Of a stretch of 64,000 bases of DNA, positions 45,061 through 58,080 are shown piece by piece (within the stretch, counting starts at the first letter, position 1; every line of letters starts with the position of its first letter). Location of the stretch: NCBI GenBank assembly GCA_018398815.1, contig CM031604.1, positions 51,543,368-51,607,367 on the forward strand, given 5' to 3'. Source of the stretch: Conus ventricosus. Taxonomy: Eukaryota; Mollusca; Gastropoda; Neogastropoda; Conidae. A model generated the notes under the pieces. That model had not been told where the DNA came from and did no database searches. It was given only the letters and a program-made list of their open reading frames with translations. The translations under genes and the position numbers were made by a program.

Positions 45061-47860
45061 TAACCGTTGGACCAGTCATAGGCTACTGGGACCTATTATC
45101 CATAAAATTTCATATCTAATTTTTGTTAATAATTCATGTTTATCTATGAGGTTCTTAAAAAAAATAATACTACGTGCACTTTTGATGTTAAGTGTTAATT
45201 TTTATTTCCAAAAGTTGGTTACTCTATTAGTAAAAGTAAATTTTCTTAAATTCTTTCAGAATAATGTTTAAATACTTATTTTCCCACGTTCCTTGTAACA
45301 TTCTTCTGCGGAGTACAAAAAAAGAAATGTTTTAATCAACATAAATCAATTTCTTTAAAAATATTTTTGTATGCTGAATCAAGTCTTCCTTATTTTCTTG
45401 CCTCAAGTGTTGGAAGTGCAATATTTTAATCTTCCTGATATGAGTAATCTTATATTATGAATCATTTTGGGTTGCTCTTCTTTGTACCTGTTCTAGAGCG
45501 ATGTCTCTTTAGCTTTGGGATACCATACAGTGTTCCCATTTTCAAGAACAGTCTAACATGTCTTATAATTGCAAAAAAGTGTCCTTTTCCAAAAATGAAA
45601 AGGGTTTCTTTTTTTTATTCCAATCATTTCTGTTAGCCTTATTAAATACTATACAATATGATTGTCAAATAGTAAAATTTTTGTCAAAAGTCACACCTAG
45701 GTCTTTCCCCTTCACATTTAGATACTTTATTTCCTTGCCCCCAAATTTTTCATTAATACTCCTTTGTGGGTTTTTTTTAAACCAATATGAAGTATTTTTA
45801 CATTTTCTGCATTGAAATATGGGTTCCAAGTATCAACCACGTACTAATGTTCAATATCCTTTTGTAATTCCTTATGCAATTTTGGAGAGTTATACAGTTT
45901 TGTGTAAACAGCAAATAATTTTACATGTACTCTTTAATTCTACAGGAGCTCTTTAAACACCGAAATAAAATTGGCCCAAAAAATACTGCCTTGTGGTATC
46001 CCACTAATACAGCACTATAAAGAGAAGGAACTACTAATCCTTACCTTCTGAGTTCTTTTTTGATAAAAAGTCTAACCCAACCAAGTGTAATTTCCTATTA
46101 TTCCATAAACTCAAATTTTCTTAAAAGTCTTTCATGTGGTACTGAATCGAATGCTTTCTTAAGTCAAATAACAAAACACTATAATCTCTCCTTATCTATC
46201 TCCTTTGGAAGTCTTCCATCACTTCAAAAAGTTGAGTCACACAAGACCTTTTTGCACGAAATCCATTTTACACTCGCATAAAATTTTATTTTCTGTCATA
46301 TGTTAATAATAGCCTCTCTAATAAATGATTCTAAAATTTTGCATATAATGCATTTACTCACGGGCCTATAATTCCGGATCTGTTCTTGTACCTTTTTTGA
46401 ATACTGAAATGACTAGCTGTTTCCAATCTGAAGGTACTATCATTTCTTTAACAGATTAAAAAGGGTATTACAGTGGGAAGCCCATCTCCTCATTTAGCTC
46501 TTTTAGTACTCTCGAGGGGATGGAAACCGGGACCACATGCCTTATTAGGGTTTAAAGATTGAAGTTTCTTTTTTATTGCATCCACAGAAATGTCTACATT
46601 TTCTAACACTATGCCTTTGACCTGAAGCTGGACTAAACAGGCATATTTTTAAGTATCTTCCCTGTGAATACACTGGAAAGAAATGTATTCAAAATATCTG
46701 CCTTACCTCTACTGTCTCCACTGTGTCACCATCCTTAGTCCTAAAAGGCTCACTCCTGTTTTCATCTTTGTTTTCGTTTGTACATATCTCCAAAGGCTTT
46801 GGATTTTTTTACATCCTTTGATAACTTCTTTTCAAATTCCTTTTTGCTTTTCTTATTTTTTTTTATTAGAAGTATTACGTGCTTTAAATATAATTTTGAT
46901 AATCTTTCCCCTGCTTTGTAAACTAAGAATCTCTGATACATAATTTCTTTTTACAAATTTCATTGTCTTTGCATTCATCCACTTGGTTTCTGTTTTTTAT
47001 TATTCTTAATAATTTGTTTTGGAACGTTGTTTTTTCTATTAAAGATTTAAAATACTTTTAATTTCCACCCACATTGCTCTAACACTAAATCATCGAGTTT
47101 ATTCCAGTCAATCTTCTTCAATTCTTCTTTCATTTGCATTAAATTTCCTCTCTTAAAATTATATGACTGCTTTGATTCTTCTTTCCCTTGCTCTTCCCAA
47201 GTACAAAGAGAACATCAAAACCCATGATCACTTTTCCTATAGGAGCTAATGCTTAAAGCTGATATATTTTCATCATTAACAATTTACTAAATCTAGTATA
47301 TTTGTTTTTTGTCCCTCCCTGTGTCTTGTTGTTGTTTCACCATTTGGTTCAGAAATGCATCCTGTAGGTAGTTTTATGAACTTTTGCCCTTTTCCCAACC
47401 AGTACCAGCCAGTCATACTGGAAATTAAAATCCCAGAAAATACAAACATATTTGAATCTTTCTAATCTAATTTGTTCAGCAACCGAACATTTTTTCTTCA
47501 TTTTCAATTGTTGAGTTTGGACTTTTGTAAATAGTTCCAATCAGTATTTTCTGTCTATCCTTTTTTAAAAAAAGGTAATCCACAAGTTTCATCAAAGTCA
47601 TTTCCTTTTGTAAACTTGTAACTTTGGCATTTATAGAATCCTTCACATATACAGTTATACCTCTTTTGGGAAATTTTCATTGAAAAAATAGTCCATAACC
47701 TGGCATTGAAAAAATTCGACAGAATTTACCCCCCTTTTTTGTTTTTCGCTATAGATTCGTTACTACTATAATGTGATTTATTTTCTCAGCTAAAGAAGTA
47801 ACTCGTCTTTTTTTGTTCAACATCCATCTGCATTTGTGTACAAGAACGTGTATGACAGTT
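45061..47860 (-). pseudogene. LINE A ORF2 (endonuclease and RT), F2 copy, uninterrupted
   Basis: Minus-strand copy collinear with R 32730-35600. The endonuclease site FNFQYDW lies near 47420 and the SDHG-like site near 47230; the RT entry block NPNKACGP is near 46550; GIPQGSI is near 46000 and a damaged FADD box near 45910. Homopolymer deletions break frame every 20-60 residues. The F1 insertion is absent: sequence runs CTATAAAGAGAAGGAACTAC without a break at 46014. Confidence 0.8.
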
Positions 47861-47934
47861 CCTGCACAGATTTTCTATCTACATACCTTTTAAAACTATT
47901 CACAGTTCTTTGTTTCTTGTATTTTGATTGTCAT

Positions 47935-48745
47935 TCTCTTCTTGTCATCCTGGCCAGGCCAGGTTTCCACTGACTTTCACTATTTTCCCACCTCTGATTC
48001 CAATGCCCTTTCTCCCCTTTCTCAATCTTTTTCGAAGCTCTTCTCTTAGTTCATTGTTCTTTCATCTTTCAATTGGTGTGAAAGTCTGGTTTATATTATC
48101 CTCTTTTTTTGCTCTGTCACCCCTGCATTTATTTTGGGCATTTCTCAATATTTCTTTTTTTACCTCCTTGTTTACTCTAAGCAGTCTCGGTTTTTTCCGA
48201 TGTTGTATTTTACCCCTCGCTGGATTCTGACAGTCTCGTCTTTCAATTGAGGACAAATCTTTCCCACCATCTTCTGTATACTCTCCTCCTCCATTTTCAT
48301 TCTCTCTTTCCCCGTTTTCACTCCCCAAATCTGAATATTAGTGAAAATTAGATTTAGCCCCTCTTTCTCTTTGTCAACCTTCTCTTCCCATAGTTCTGAC
48401 ACCTTCTCAACAACCTCCTCAATCTCTCTTTGGGGAAACCTTTCCACTGCACCTTTTTTCCCAGTCTCTCCAGCCTTTCCTCCACCCTTTCGAACAGTCC
48501 CAATCATCTGTCTAATTTCATTTCCATTCCGCTTTTCTTTTCCCCCCCCCCCTGCATAGCACTTCGGCAGATCCATTCTATTCCTTCGTCTCAGAATTTT
48601 GAAGGTAGCTGAAGTTTCCCCTTTTTTCATGACGGCATTCTTTATGCAAACCCCGTTACAATCGGGCAAAGAAACTTGTTTGGTCTTTTCCTCTACGCCC
48701 ACCTCGCACTCCAGGCAAATAATTTCGCCCTTTCCTCCATTGGGC
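47935..48745 (-). pseudogene. LINE A ORF1 with PHD-type zinc finger, F2 copy
   Basis: Minus-strand copy of ORF1. The HKEC part of the PHD finger keeps its His codon near 48640, and WICRRCYA is degraded to MDLPKCYA by shifts. The Glu/Lys-rich middle reads fairly well (48172-48560), and the basic end is near 48000-48060. Not functional. Confidence 0.7.
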
Positions 48746-51456
48746 CCCTTTGACTTTCCGGTTTTTTTTCCTCTCTTTGAGAGTTTTTTCTATCTTTCTC
48801 ATTCCCCCCAGTTGATCCCCTTTTACTAGTCTTCCGCCCTACTCTAGAATTTTGTTTTGACATTTTTGCTTTCTGACGCTTGCTTTATTGATTATGATCT
48901 GATATCAATATTTAACAATTTACCTTTCCTGTTTGTCCCCAAGAAATCTACACAAGCTGCTTGGTCATAGTGAAAGTAAAAGAGCCGCCATTTTTTTTTT
49001 AGTCAGTGCAGTTAGTAACTTTAAAAGAACCCTTTTCCTTGATTATTTTACGTGACAACAATATTCACCATCAAAAATTAAGCCAAACAATGTTTCTAAT
49101 CGTACAGCACTTTTTGTTGTCCGTGGGGCCGAAAAAAAACACCGTAATTCACAAAAACTTATCGGACTGAACACTTGAAACTCCTGCGGACCAACCTTGT
49201 TCTATGTAGATCGTTACATATACTGTTGGCGATCCCATCAAACACTTCGCTTGTAAGGCGCTTCAGCCACATCTGTTTAAAAAATAATAGCAAGTCAGTC
49301 TAGATTATCTGCTGTTGAAAAACGTCAATCTCCCCAAAGGACATGCTTTCATGTGCCGACGCTTCCCGGAGCCAACGATGGGACTTTTGTGTAAAAAGTA
49401 TGTAGCGCCAGCACAAACTGATAAAATCGATTTTTTTTTTCAAGAATCTGCAGATAACGTTTTATTAACGTCTTAAACAGTTATGATATAAACATTTTGA
49501 CCATCCACCCATCGCAATCGACACATAAGAACAACGCATTTACCGGGTCCCCAGGCAGACAACAAATCGGCCCTTGGACAGCCGATTACTGGACGCTTTA
49601 AGTCCAGTTTGGGATCCCTCTTTTCAACCTGAAACAACCACCACCACCCCCCCCCCTTCTCCCTGACCACTATTCCCAAACCACCCCCCCCCCCCCCCCC
49701 CTGCCTTTTTTTTTTTTTTCAAATCCTCACAACAGCGCGTCTTCGCAATCCCCCAAAACGACAAAACCATCAGCAAAAGATGTTGGCGTACAAAGGAAGA
49801 AAGAAGAATCAATACGGGGTTTAAACTGGTTTACAATTCCAGGCAGTGATTCCCCACCATCTTTGGGACTGTACAGTAAGGGCCCCGTTGCACTGTTAAA
49901 ATTTTTTTTGTATTCTTTCTAATCGAGTATTTCTTGTAACGCCAGATTAGAAAAACAAGCAATTCCTTCACAACGACCACCCCGGGCAAAGGTTAATGTC
50001 GCGGATAGGCAGGCAAGGTACAGTTTAAGCAAGCAATTTTTTGGTTGACATAGCCAATGCGGGGTGTAGCCAATTAAAAAAAAAAAAAAAAAAAAAGAAA
50101 AAACGTACCTCCACGCCGAAATTGTGCGCCATGCTCCGCTCTGACGGTCGGGCACTTTGTTTGAACTTGGCGTTGTTTACGTGTATCCCAAATAAAAGCG
50201 TATTTTTTTGTGAACTTATCGTTCGCAGTATGGGCATCCATCACGACTAAAAAAAAAAGCCAGTGCTTGTACCCTCTGGAAAACCCACGTTTCCGATGAG
50301 GAAACGCAAAAAGCTTCAACAGAGTGCCTAGGGTTTAATGCCACAGGCTGAAAAAACTGTTACACTACAAGCCGAAAAACATTCAACCGCAGCCGCAGAT
50401 GCGCTGTTTTTTTTTGTTAGGGATTTATTTTTTTTTTTGAATAATTTAAGAAGCAGCGACCGAGACTTATCAAAGATACATCACGAAAAAATTATCAAAT
50501 TCGTAAATATAAAAAGTGGGGAACAGTCTGCGGTTTTTTTTGTTCGGTTGTTTCAGTGTTAACACGGGCAAACGAGGATGCATGGGGAAAAGGCAAAAGG
50601 CCGACCGGCAAGACAAAGGTTTTCTGTAGACAATGGAAAGAATGGAATCATTTTGTATCCCCCACCCCGCTTTTTTTTTCCAGTTTGCCTCCCCTCCCGG
50701 GGAAGGCTTTGTCTCCATACCAGGCAGGACCAACCGCACGGGAGTGAAAGGCAATTGTGCACGTGCATCCTGCTGCTTTGTTACTGTAGGTGGGGATGGG
50801 CGTGAGCGCATTTTTAAGCGTCTTTTGTGCTTTGTCGCTCTCTCTCTCTCTCCCACTCCCCCCCCCCCCCCCCCCTCTGGGCCCCTCTCTCTGTCTCCCC
50901 CCCCCCCCTCTTTCTTTGACCTTGAAATGATTATTAGAATATTATTTATTGTTAATTACGGTGCCCACCATAGAAATCGATTAGCAACGTCACCAATAGA
51001 AGTTATTGTACGCTAATCCTGGAATTCGATCCAGTACCGACATCGCTGTGTATTGATCCTGCGATCGCACACTGCGATAAAGGAGCTTGTCTGATTGATT
51101 ATATTGATTTCCGTCTTTTCGGGAAAGAAGGTGGGAGGGTCGACCAGGGAAACAAAGGGAAAGGGGGGAGGGGTGGGGGGTTCCACACCAGTCAGCAGAA
51201 AAAGCGGTTGAAATGTGACGGCGTCGGGTGGGAAGGGGGGAAAGGGGGGTGCATGAAACCCTCAGCACAAAATAATGATGTGGGGGGCAAGGGTTCTACT
51301 CAATCTCTACAGTAGGGAAAGGAGTTGGAAAGTACAAGGGAGAGAGACGATGGTACCCCGCCTGTCATCCAATTGAATAGAAAGGCCCACGTCCCCGCGG
51401 CCCCAAAAACAAAAAAACATGGCGCCCTCCGGAGGAAGAGCTCACTCGCGCCGGCT
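48746..51456. other. F2 copy of the segment between LINE A and foldback element
   Basis: Equivalent to F1 13850-16618. It includes C/T homopolymer tracts, a CT tract (50838-50900) and a poly-A tract (50076-50102). The tRNA-like A box seen in F1 has lost bases here. No gene. Confidence 0.55.
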
Positions 51457-51824
51457 CCGGTGTCGTATAATATCTGGGAAAAGCGTTCCCAGATTTACCG
51501 TGATATCTGGGAACGCGTTCCCAGATTGGGCCCGAACTTCCCAAACGGAAATCTGGACTTTTGTGAAAATCATGCCAAGAAATTAATGAAAAAAAAGTGA
51601 CAAGAAGGCCAAAGATCTCAATTGCAAACCTAAAAAAATTGTTTCCTTCCTGATCTCGAAAATTTCCCTTCTTTTTTCGTCTTCTTCTGAGCTCTGAAAT
51701 ACCACGTTCCCAGACATCACGGGCCTTCCCAGATATCACAGTACCTTTTGGAACCCCGTTCCCAAAAAATCTGTGAAACTGGGAAGCCTCCCAGATACGT
51801 TTCCAGATTTCACGCGACAACCGG
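51457..51824. mobile_element. Foldback element with GGGAACGCGTTCCC palindromes, F2 copy
   Basis: Starts CCGGTGTCG (51457-51465) and ends CGACAACCGG (51815-51824, one base extra). The palindromic core is intact near 51510 and damaged near 51482 and 51755. Same element as at 28744-29109. Confidence 0.65.
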
Positions 51825-54500
51825 GACTAAGCGAGTATTGTCAGTAGGGGTTTAGTTTGGTGGGCCTGCGTATTTGGATCAGAACAGGGCCCACCACTGA
51901 ACAGCACCGAAATGACTCGGGAGCAAGCATGTCTCCTCCGGGGGGTTGCCTCTTGACGACTTGCCATTGCTGCTCCCTGTGGGGTGCCGGTCTGCGGCGG
52001 CCGGGCCGGGCTGTGGACAGGGTGGGGTCGGAATGAAATGGACAGGGGGGGTCGGGAAAGAGCGGCATGGGTGGCAGTGCCACTGAGGTGGCACAGAAGA
52101 TAAGACCCCCCCAAAAAATTAATAAAAAAATGGTGCCAACGGGTCGAAAGAAAAAAAAACGTGGGAGTTGTATCCACAGAAAATTGTCGAGTGTCAGCCG
52201 TTGACAGTTCTCACTCTGTATGAAAACTCAGCAGGCGTAGTCCAGGAGCACTTACGGGTAACGGCATCCCTTTTTAAAGAAAAGGAGAGGATAGGCAAAG
52301 AATAGGTTGACGTTCACGTAGTTTTTGGACGGGGACAAGGGGGGTATAAGGCGGTTGATTGGTTGGTTTTGTTCTTTAATTTTTTGTTTTTTCGGAGGTG
52401 GGGGGGGGAGATGGGGAAAAGCTATGGAGCTTTGAACCGGGGATTTGAACCGTTTACTTCCCTCCGAGAGATGCCCCCAAAGGGGGAAATAATCCCCTGT
52501 TTGGGGTAGGAAAAAATATTTTGGGGTTTATTTGCAAGCCGAAGCTCATTTCCCCTTACCCCCCCCCCCCCCCCTCCCCCCTTTCCCCCCTTCCTCTGTC
52601 CTTCCCCTCCCTCCCAACCTTAATCATTAGGTTTTTTTTTTTTTTTTTGGTTTTTTTTAAACTACAAAAACACTCGGAATAAAAAAGCAAACAAAGCACA
52701 AAATTCTTTTTCTTGCTACACAACCGAAACACGATGGTATGGAAGGCAGTGACCCCCTAAGGCTGGGGGAGATGTTTTTTTGATCTCTCCTCCTCCCCCC
52801 CCCCCCCCCCCCGAAATTCCCCTTTCACTTTCCACAATCACTCCACACCACCACACACCACACACACACCACAACCCACACACACCACCAACACACACAC
52901 ACACAAAACGCTGCAGCAAGCCACCCACACACAACCCCCCTTTCTTCTCCCACCCTTTTGCGAAGGACATGTTCATTGAATGACCACAAACTCCCTCCAT
53001 AACTAAATCTGACAAAAAAAAAGGGAAGGAAGGAAGGGGTCAAGGCATTTTTCAACCCGAATGGGTTATGCCCGGGCCTGTCGCACTTAGAATGGGGAGA
53101 CCTCTCTGGGACAAGTTTTACTGGGAATCCAGGAACAAAATTCAATTTGTTGCGTTTGCGTCTTTTAACAAACGGGTAAACCTTCCAGTCTTAGTTTTTC
53201 CCCCCTCCACCACCCCCCCCAAATATTTTTATTTATTTAATTTATTTTTTTCTTTTTTTTCCTCTACAATTTTCGCCACCCATGCAAATCGTATGTTTTT
53301 TGCTCCCCAGGAATTTTTTTCTGCCTTAAATTTTGGCTTTTAAAAGCACCCGGGTTTTATTTTTCTAGTTTGGGTGTAGTGACACTTTCATACCTTGAAA
53401 CAAAAAATACAAGGGAAAAAAAGGAGGGAAGAGAAATGCGACACCCCGGGGCCATCCTTAAACCCAAAAGACGAAATAGAAAATAGAAAGGATAACCAAA
53501 TGCGCGACAAAGGGGACAGAAGGAAACGGGAACGGAAAAAAAAAGGGGGGGGGTGAGACCCCAGAGTAAAAAGATGAACATCTCGCTCGAACCCCATTCT
53601 CCTAAAGAGGCTATCCTTATATGAAAAAAAGGGACTAAAAGGGAAGACCAGGAAAAGCCCTCCGCGAGACGTTCAGTATCAAAAAAAGAGGAGGGGGAGT
53701 TTTTTTTCGTGAATAGATATTCGTATTATGATAAGGATGCGACTTGAAAATTCCCAGAAAACAGAAATTTTTCTAAAATGACTAACAAGACCGAATCCGA
53801 TCGATAATAGGCACGCCGATAAAGGGGAATAAGAGAGTTTTTCCCCAAATTAAAACGCGCCACCATGCAGTTTTATATTCACTGTTGATGAACAATAACA
53901 TAAAATTTCAACACCTTCCCGCTACAAGCGCCTCCATCACGGGGGAAATGTTTGGTTCCTACACATTCATCTATTTCAAAAGACACATAGGGGGACTAAG
54001 AGAGATGGGGTGGGGGAAAAAAGGGGGGGGGTGTGATTGAAGCTAGGCATTTTTTAAACTTTCTCTAATCATCTGCCATCAAACACCAACATCCGATTAC
54101 ACCCTTTTTCACAGTTCTGTTTTATATACTACCAAAAAAGAAACCTATTTTTTATTTCATCATTTCATCTCATTTACAATCAAAATTTCCCAGCCAGAAA
54201 AATAAGACTCACTACTGTTATTCTATTCTGTGTCGACTTCACCGACAGTTCCCCTGCATACGGCATTTTTCTTCAAAATTTCCTTCTATTTTCACGAAAA
54301 AAATGTGCTTTCTTTTTTGCAAGAAATATACAACAATTTTTCTTTCTAATTGTCTGACCAAGACTTTTTTTTTCCTTTATTTTTTTTAAAAATCGACATA
54401 ATTCAATTTGCCATCTGTGTCACCATATAACGTTATTGTTACTTGTAAACCCCCAAATGTTCACATTTCGTACGCTTTGTTGAAAAAATTTTTTCAAGGT
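51825..54500. other. F2 copy of the GC-rich and CA-repeat segments; no gene
   Basis: Equivalent to F1 16996-20040. The CA microsatellite is broken into CACACCAC-type pieces (52840-52905). Homopolymer stretching is strong after 52400, so fine structure cannot be trusted. Confidence 0.55.
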
Positions 54501-56850
54501 GGAAAAGGATTTGGTTTTTTTGGGGGGGGGGTTTTTTTTTTGCAAAAAGAAGATATTTTCAGTTTATTTTTTTTGGGGTATTACCAAACACTTTTAAATT
54601 TCCAAATAGAACAGGGGTTTTCACGTAATTAACACCAACTAAAACCTCTACATCAAAATTTCAATTTTTCCAAAAGCATACAAAAAGGAAATTTAAAAAA
54701 ATTCACAACATTTTTTCGCACAATAATCCAAATTTTTTGTATCGTAACTTTCACTTTTGCAAATAAATTTATTTTTGGGGATATATTTTAGTTTAAATTT
54801 TTCATTGCAGCGGCAAAAACAAATTTTCTCTAATCGCTTTAAAAAATTTTTATTTACAATATCCCAGTTTCCTTAAAGAAAAAATTAAATTTTCCTTCGC
54901 CAAAAATCGCATGCATGGCTCTGACATTGTTTTTCTATTGGTGCAGATTCTTTTTTAAAAATTTAAATTAAGAAGTTTTGCCCACAGAAAAGGCATTTTG
55001 ATCTTCCTCAGCAGGAATCACTTCTACCAAAAAACCATGACGGGGATCGCTTTGAAAGGGGGCATTATATTCAGGTGTGCTTGTTTTAAGATATCCTAAC
55101 CTCTTTTATTAATATTTAGCATCATCCATAAATTTTAGTCTTCATATCCCTGCTAACCAAATCAACCCTTTTCTGGAACACCCCACCTTTTCTTTTTATT
55201 TTAAATTGGGAAATAACTTTTTGCTTTGAAGTTTGGGTTCAGTTTTTTTTCTCTGTGTAATTGTTATAAAATTCAGAAAGTTGTAAAAACCCTTTCAAAA
55301 ATCATTTTGAAGTCAATTTTTGCTTTGCGTTCTGTACGTTTCCGGGGAAATTTATTACCATTTTTTAATTTTGACTCAATGCAGTTGTATCAACTCCATT
55401 TTTTTTTGGTATTGAGAAATTTTTCAGCCCTTTGTAATACATACTTTTTTGCTGTTTTTTTACATTGCCATTTTTAGTCCACCTTTACTGTCATTCATTA
55501 TTCCTTTTTACCTTTTAAAAACGCCTTCTTTACTTATTTTTTTTGCCAAAGAATTTGATACTTTTTAAACTTGTTAAAACCCCATTCCCATTTCCCTATA
55601 GACTGATAAAAACTGCCGCAAAATATTAAAGTTGTATGACAGGTTTTTTTTTTTTTACCGTGAAACAAAGATCCCTCCTCCAGTTGCTTTAAAAATTTCT
55701 TGTTTTTGTTGATTATTTTCCCATTTTTTTAAATACCAACCTTTTTGTAAATATATACCCAGAATTTTAATTTCTCGCTTTTTAGAATTTTTTTTCATAA
55801 ATCTGCTTACCAAAAAATTTTTATGCATTCGCTTTTCAATTCGTCTCGCTCCAAAACATTCCAAACGAAATTAAGAATTACAAAAAGTTTCATATTTGCC
55901 TTTTCTTGAACAATGTCGTGTCATCTGCATACTGTTTAATTTTAAGATACACATTTTTTTGCAGAGAGGCTTTTTAATTTCCTTCTTTTGAACTTTTCTC
56001 ACCTTATGGCCAATATTTCCCCCCGCAAGAATGAATGCAGGGAAAAAGGGGGACATCGGGCTTATCCCACAACGACCAAAAGTTCAGAAGCCACCCCCCC
56101 CTGATTTATGTCTTGAGTTCAGGTAGGACAGATCCCCCATTTTTGAAAAAAAAGGCCCCAAACCCAAAATTTTTTCAAATGCAGACAAAAATTTTCTTTG
56201 GGAATCAACCCCAACCCTTTGAAGTAGTCTAAGGGCCAACAAAAAACCTTTTTTAAAACCTTTTTATTCAAAGTTTACGACATCTCAATAAATCTTAAAT
56301 TTTCAATATTTTTTCCCTTAAGATCCTACTTCTTCGTTAACAAATGTTTACAACTTTATTTAATTCTGGGCCATACTTTACCAGAATTTATAATCGTATT
56401 TGTAACGTATGTCCCAATTATTAAATTTTTCTTTCTGGGTCTTTGCCTTATGAAGAAAAAATATACAACCCCTCTACTGAATGAAAATTCTTTTTTCCTT
56501 AAAAATCAAAAGGAATTAAAATAAGGGGCCCAAAAAACTCGTTTTGTTTTTTTTTCACTTTCTTAAACCCCATTATCCATGATTTTGCTTGGCCCCGGGA
56601 TTATTTTCCCCCATTTTAATTTTGCTTATTTCAAAAAATCTGTCGGAATTTTCTTATTTTGAGGTTTTTTTGCTAAAAAAATTGTTCAATTTTCTGGGGG
56701 CCGAGTTTACTTCAGCGTTTCTTTTTTGTTTTTACACCCAACTTTTGTTTTTTTTTTTTCCCAAAAAAATAAAAAAATTTTTTTTTCAACTTTACATAAC
56801 CCCCCAAATTTTTCCATTTTTTTATTTTTTCATTCGAACTCATGAAAAGG
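54500..56850 (-). pseudogene. LINE C reverse transcriptase segment, F2 copy (degraded)
   Basis: Minus-strand copy of F1 20100-22775, recognisable by collinearity (for example MCILKLNSMQ near 55920), but with frame lost almost everywhere. The TCATCTGCATACTGTT stretch around 55920-55935 keeps the YADD codons better than F1 does. Confidence 0.7.
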
Positions 56851-58080
56851 GCTCCAATATGAATGTGGGGTTTTTTGAAAACAACACCGCTTTTCGACGT
56901 CTAAAGGGGTTTGAGAGAGTGCAAAAACCCCGGCACAAAAGGGGAAACCCGGTGACATACAGCCTGTTTTAAAGGGCCCCCGGGGACAAGACAGTCGGCT
57001 GAGACTGGAAGTAAAAAAAAACGCACTCACCCGTCGAGCAAACCCTTTCCCTTGGAGCGGCCTCCTCGTACCAATCCGGAACCCCGAAGCGCGGCCGTTC
57101 AAAAGGCGTCACACCCCAGAGGACAGAACCCCCCAGAAGGAAACCTCGCGCTCGATAACCCCACAATGCCAAAGGACGACCAGCCAAACCCACTCGGGCC
57201 TGCCTCAAAACCCTTTGGGAGGCCGTTTTTATTTTGGGTTCTTTTATAACTACCCGCTTCGTTTAGTGGGCTGTGGGAAAGCCTTTTGATTAAAATCTTC
57301 ATTTTTGTATTTTTTTATCAATGATACGATGTTTAAGTGCGAGTTATAAATTCGCGTTATTTTACTAAATCAAAATAAAAAAACAAAATTAAAAAAATTC
57401 ACTCTTTAATTCTTTAAAAGAAACAAAAACGTAATCTGTTTTAAGAAAAGGGCACGTGACAAAAATGAATTAGAAAAAAAAAAAGGGTGGAAGATACTCA
57501 CAAAGAAGGACAAAAAAAGTAGAGGTGACCTCTTTATCTCGCTTTTTTTTCTTGGGGGGTTTAATGAGTCCTCACAAGAAAGAATATTGGTTTTTTCGAT
57601 TAAAAAAAAACAAAACTTTATATTGCAAAAATAATGCCCCTTATGAATCAAGAAATTATTTGTTCAAACATACGAACTTATGTCTATTTTGTAGACGGTA
57701 TCTTGTAATCATTGGAATTTTAGCGCATCCTGAATAATAAAAATATTATTTCGGGTTGCTCATAACAGTGGAATCAAACCAAAAAAAAAGGGATAGTGAA
57801 AATTACTCTTGCCGATTTTTGAGAATTTACCCCCTTTAAAGGCAATTTTACATGAAACACATAATCCGTTCATGCACTCGTTTAGTTATGCTTATTTTGG
57901 GAAAAATTTCTGCCCTTACTGTTTCCTGCGAAAAGTAGTCACCCACAACGGGTCACAAAGCAGGGGATAGAAATTAATAGGTGACCTTAAAAGGGGCCGG
58001 GGTACCGAAAAATTTAAAATTATCTTAAGAATGACTTATTTTTTAACGATATAATCCTATGGGTCATTTACGTCTTGGGG
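56850..58080 (+). pseudogene. LINE C inverted 5' part (ORF1 end and endonuclease), F2 copy
   Basis: Plus-strand copy of F1 22765-24073. The zinc-knuckle region lies near 56920-56960 and the endonuclease at about 57350-58080. The same head-to-head arrangement is kept, so the inversion happened before the block was copied. Confidence 0.7.
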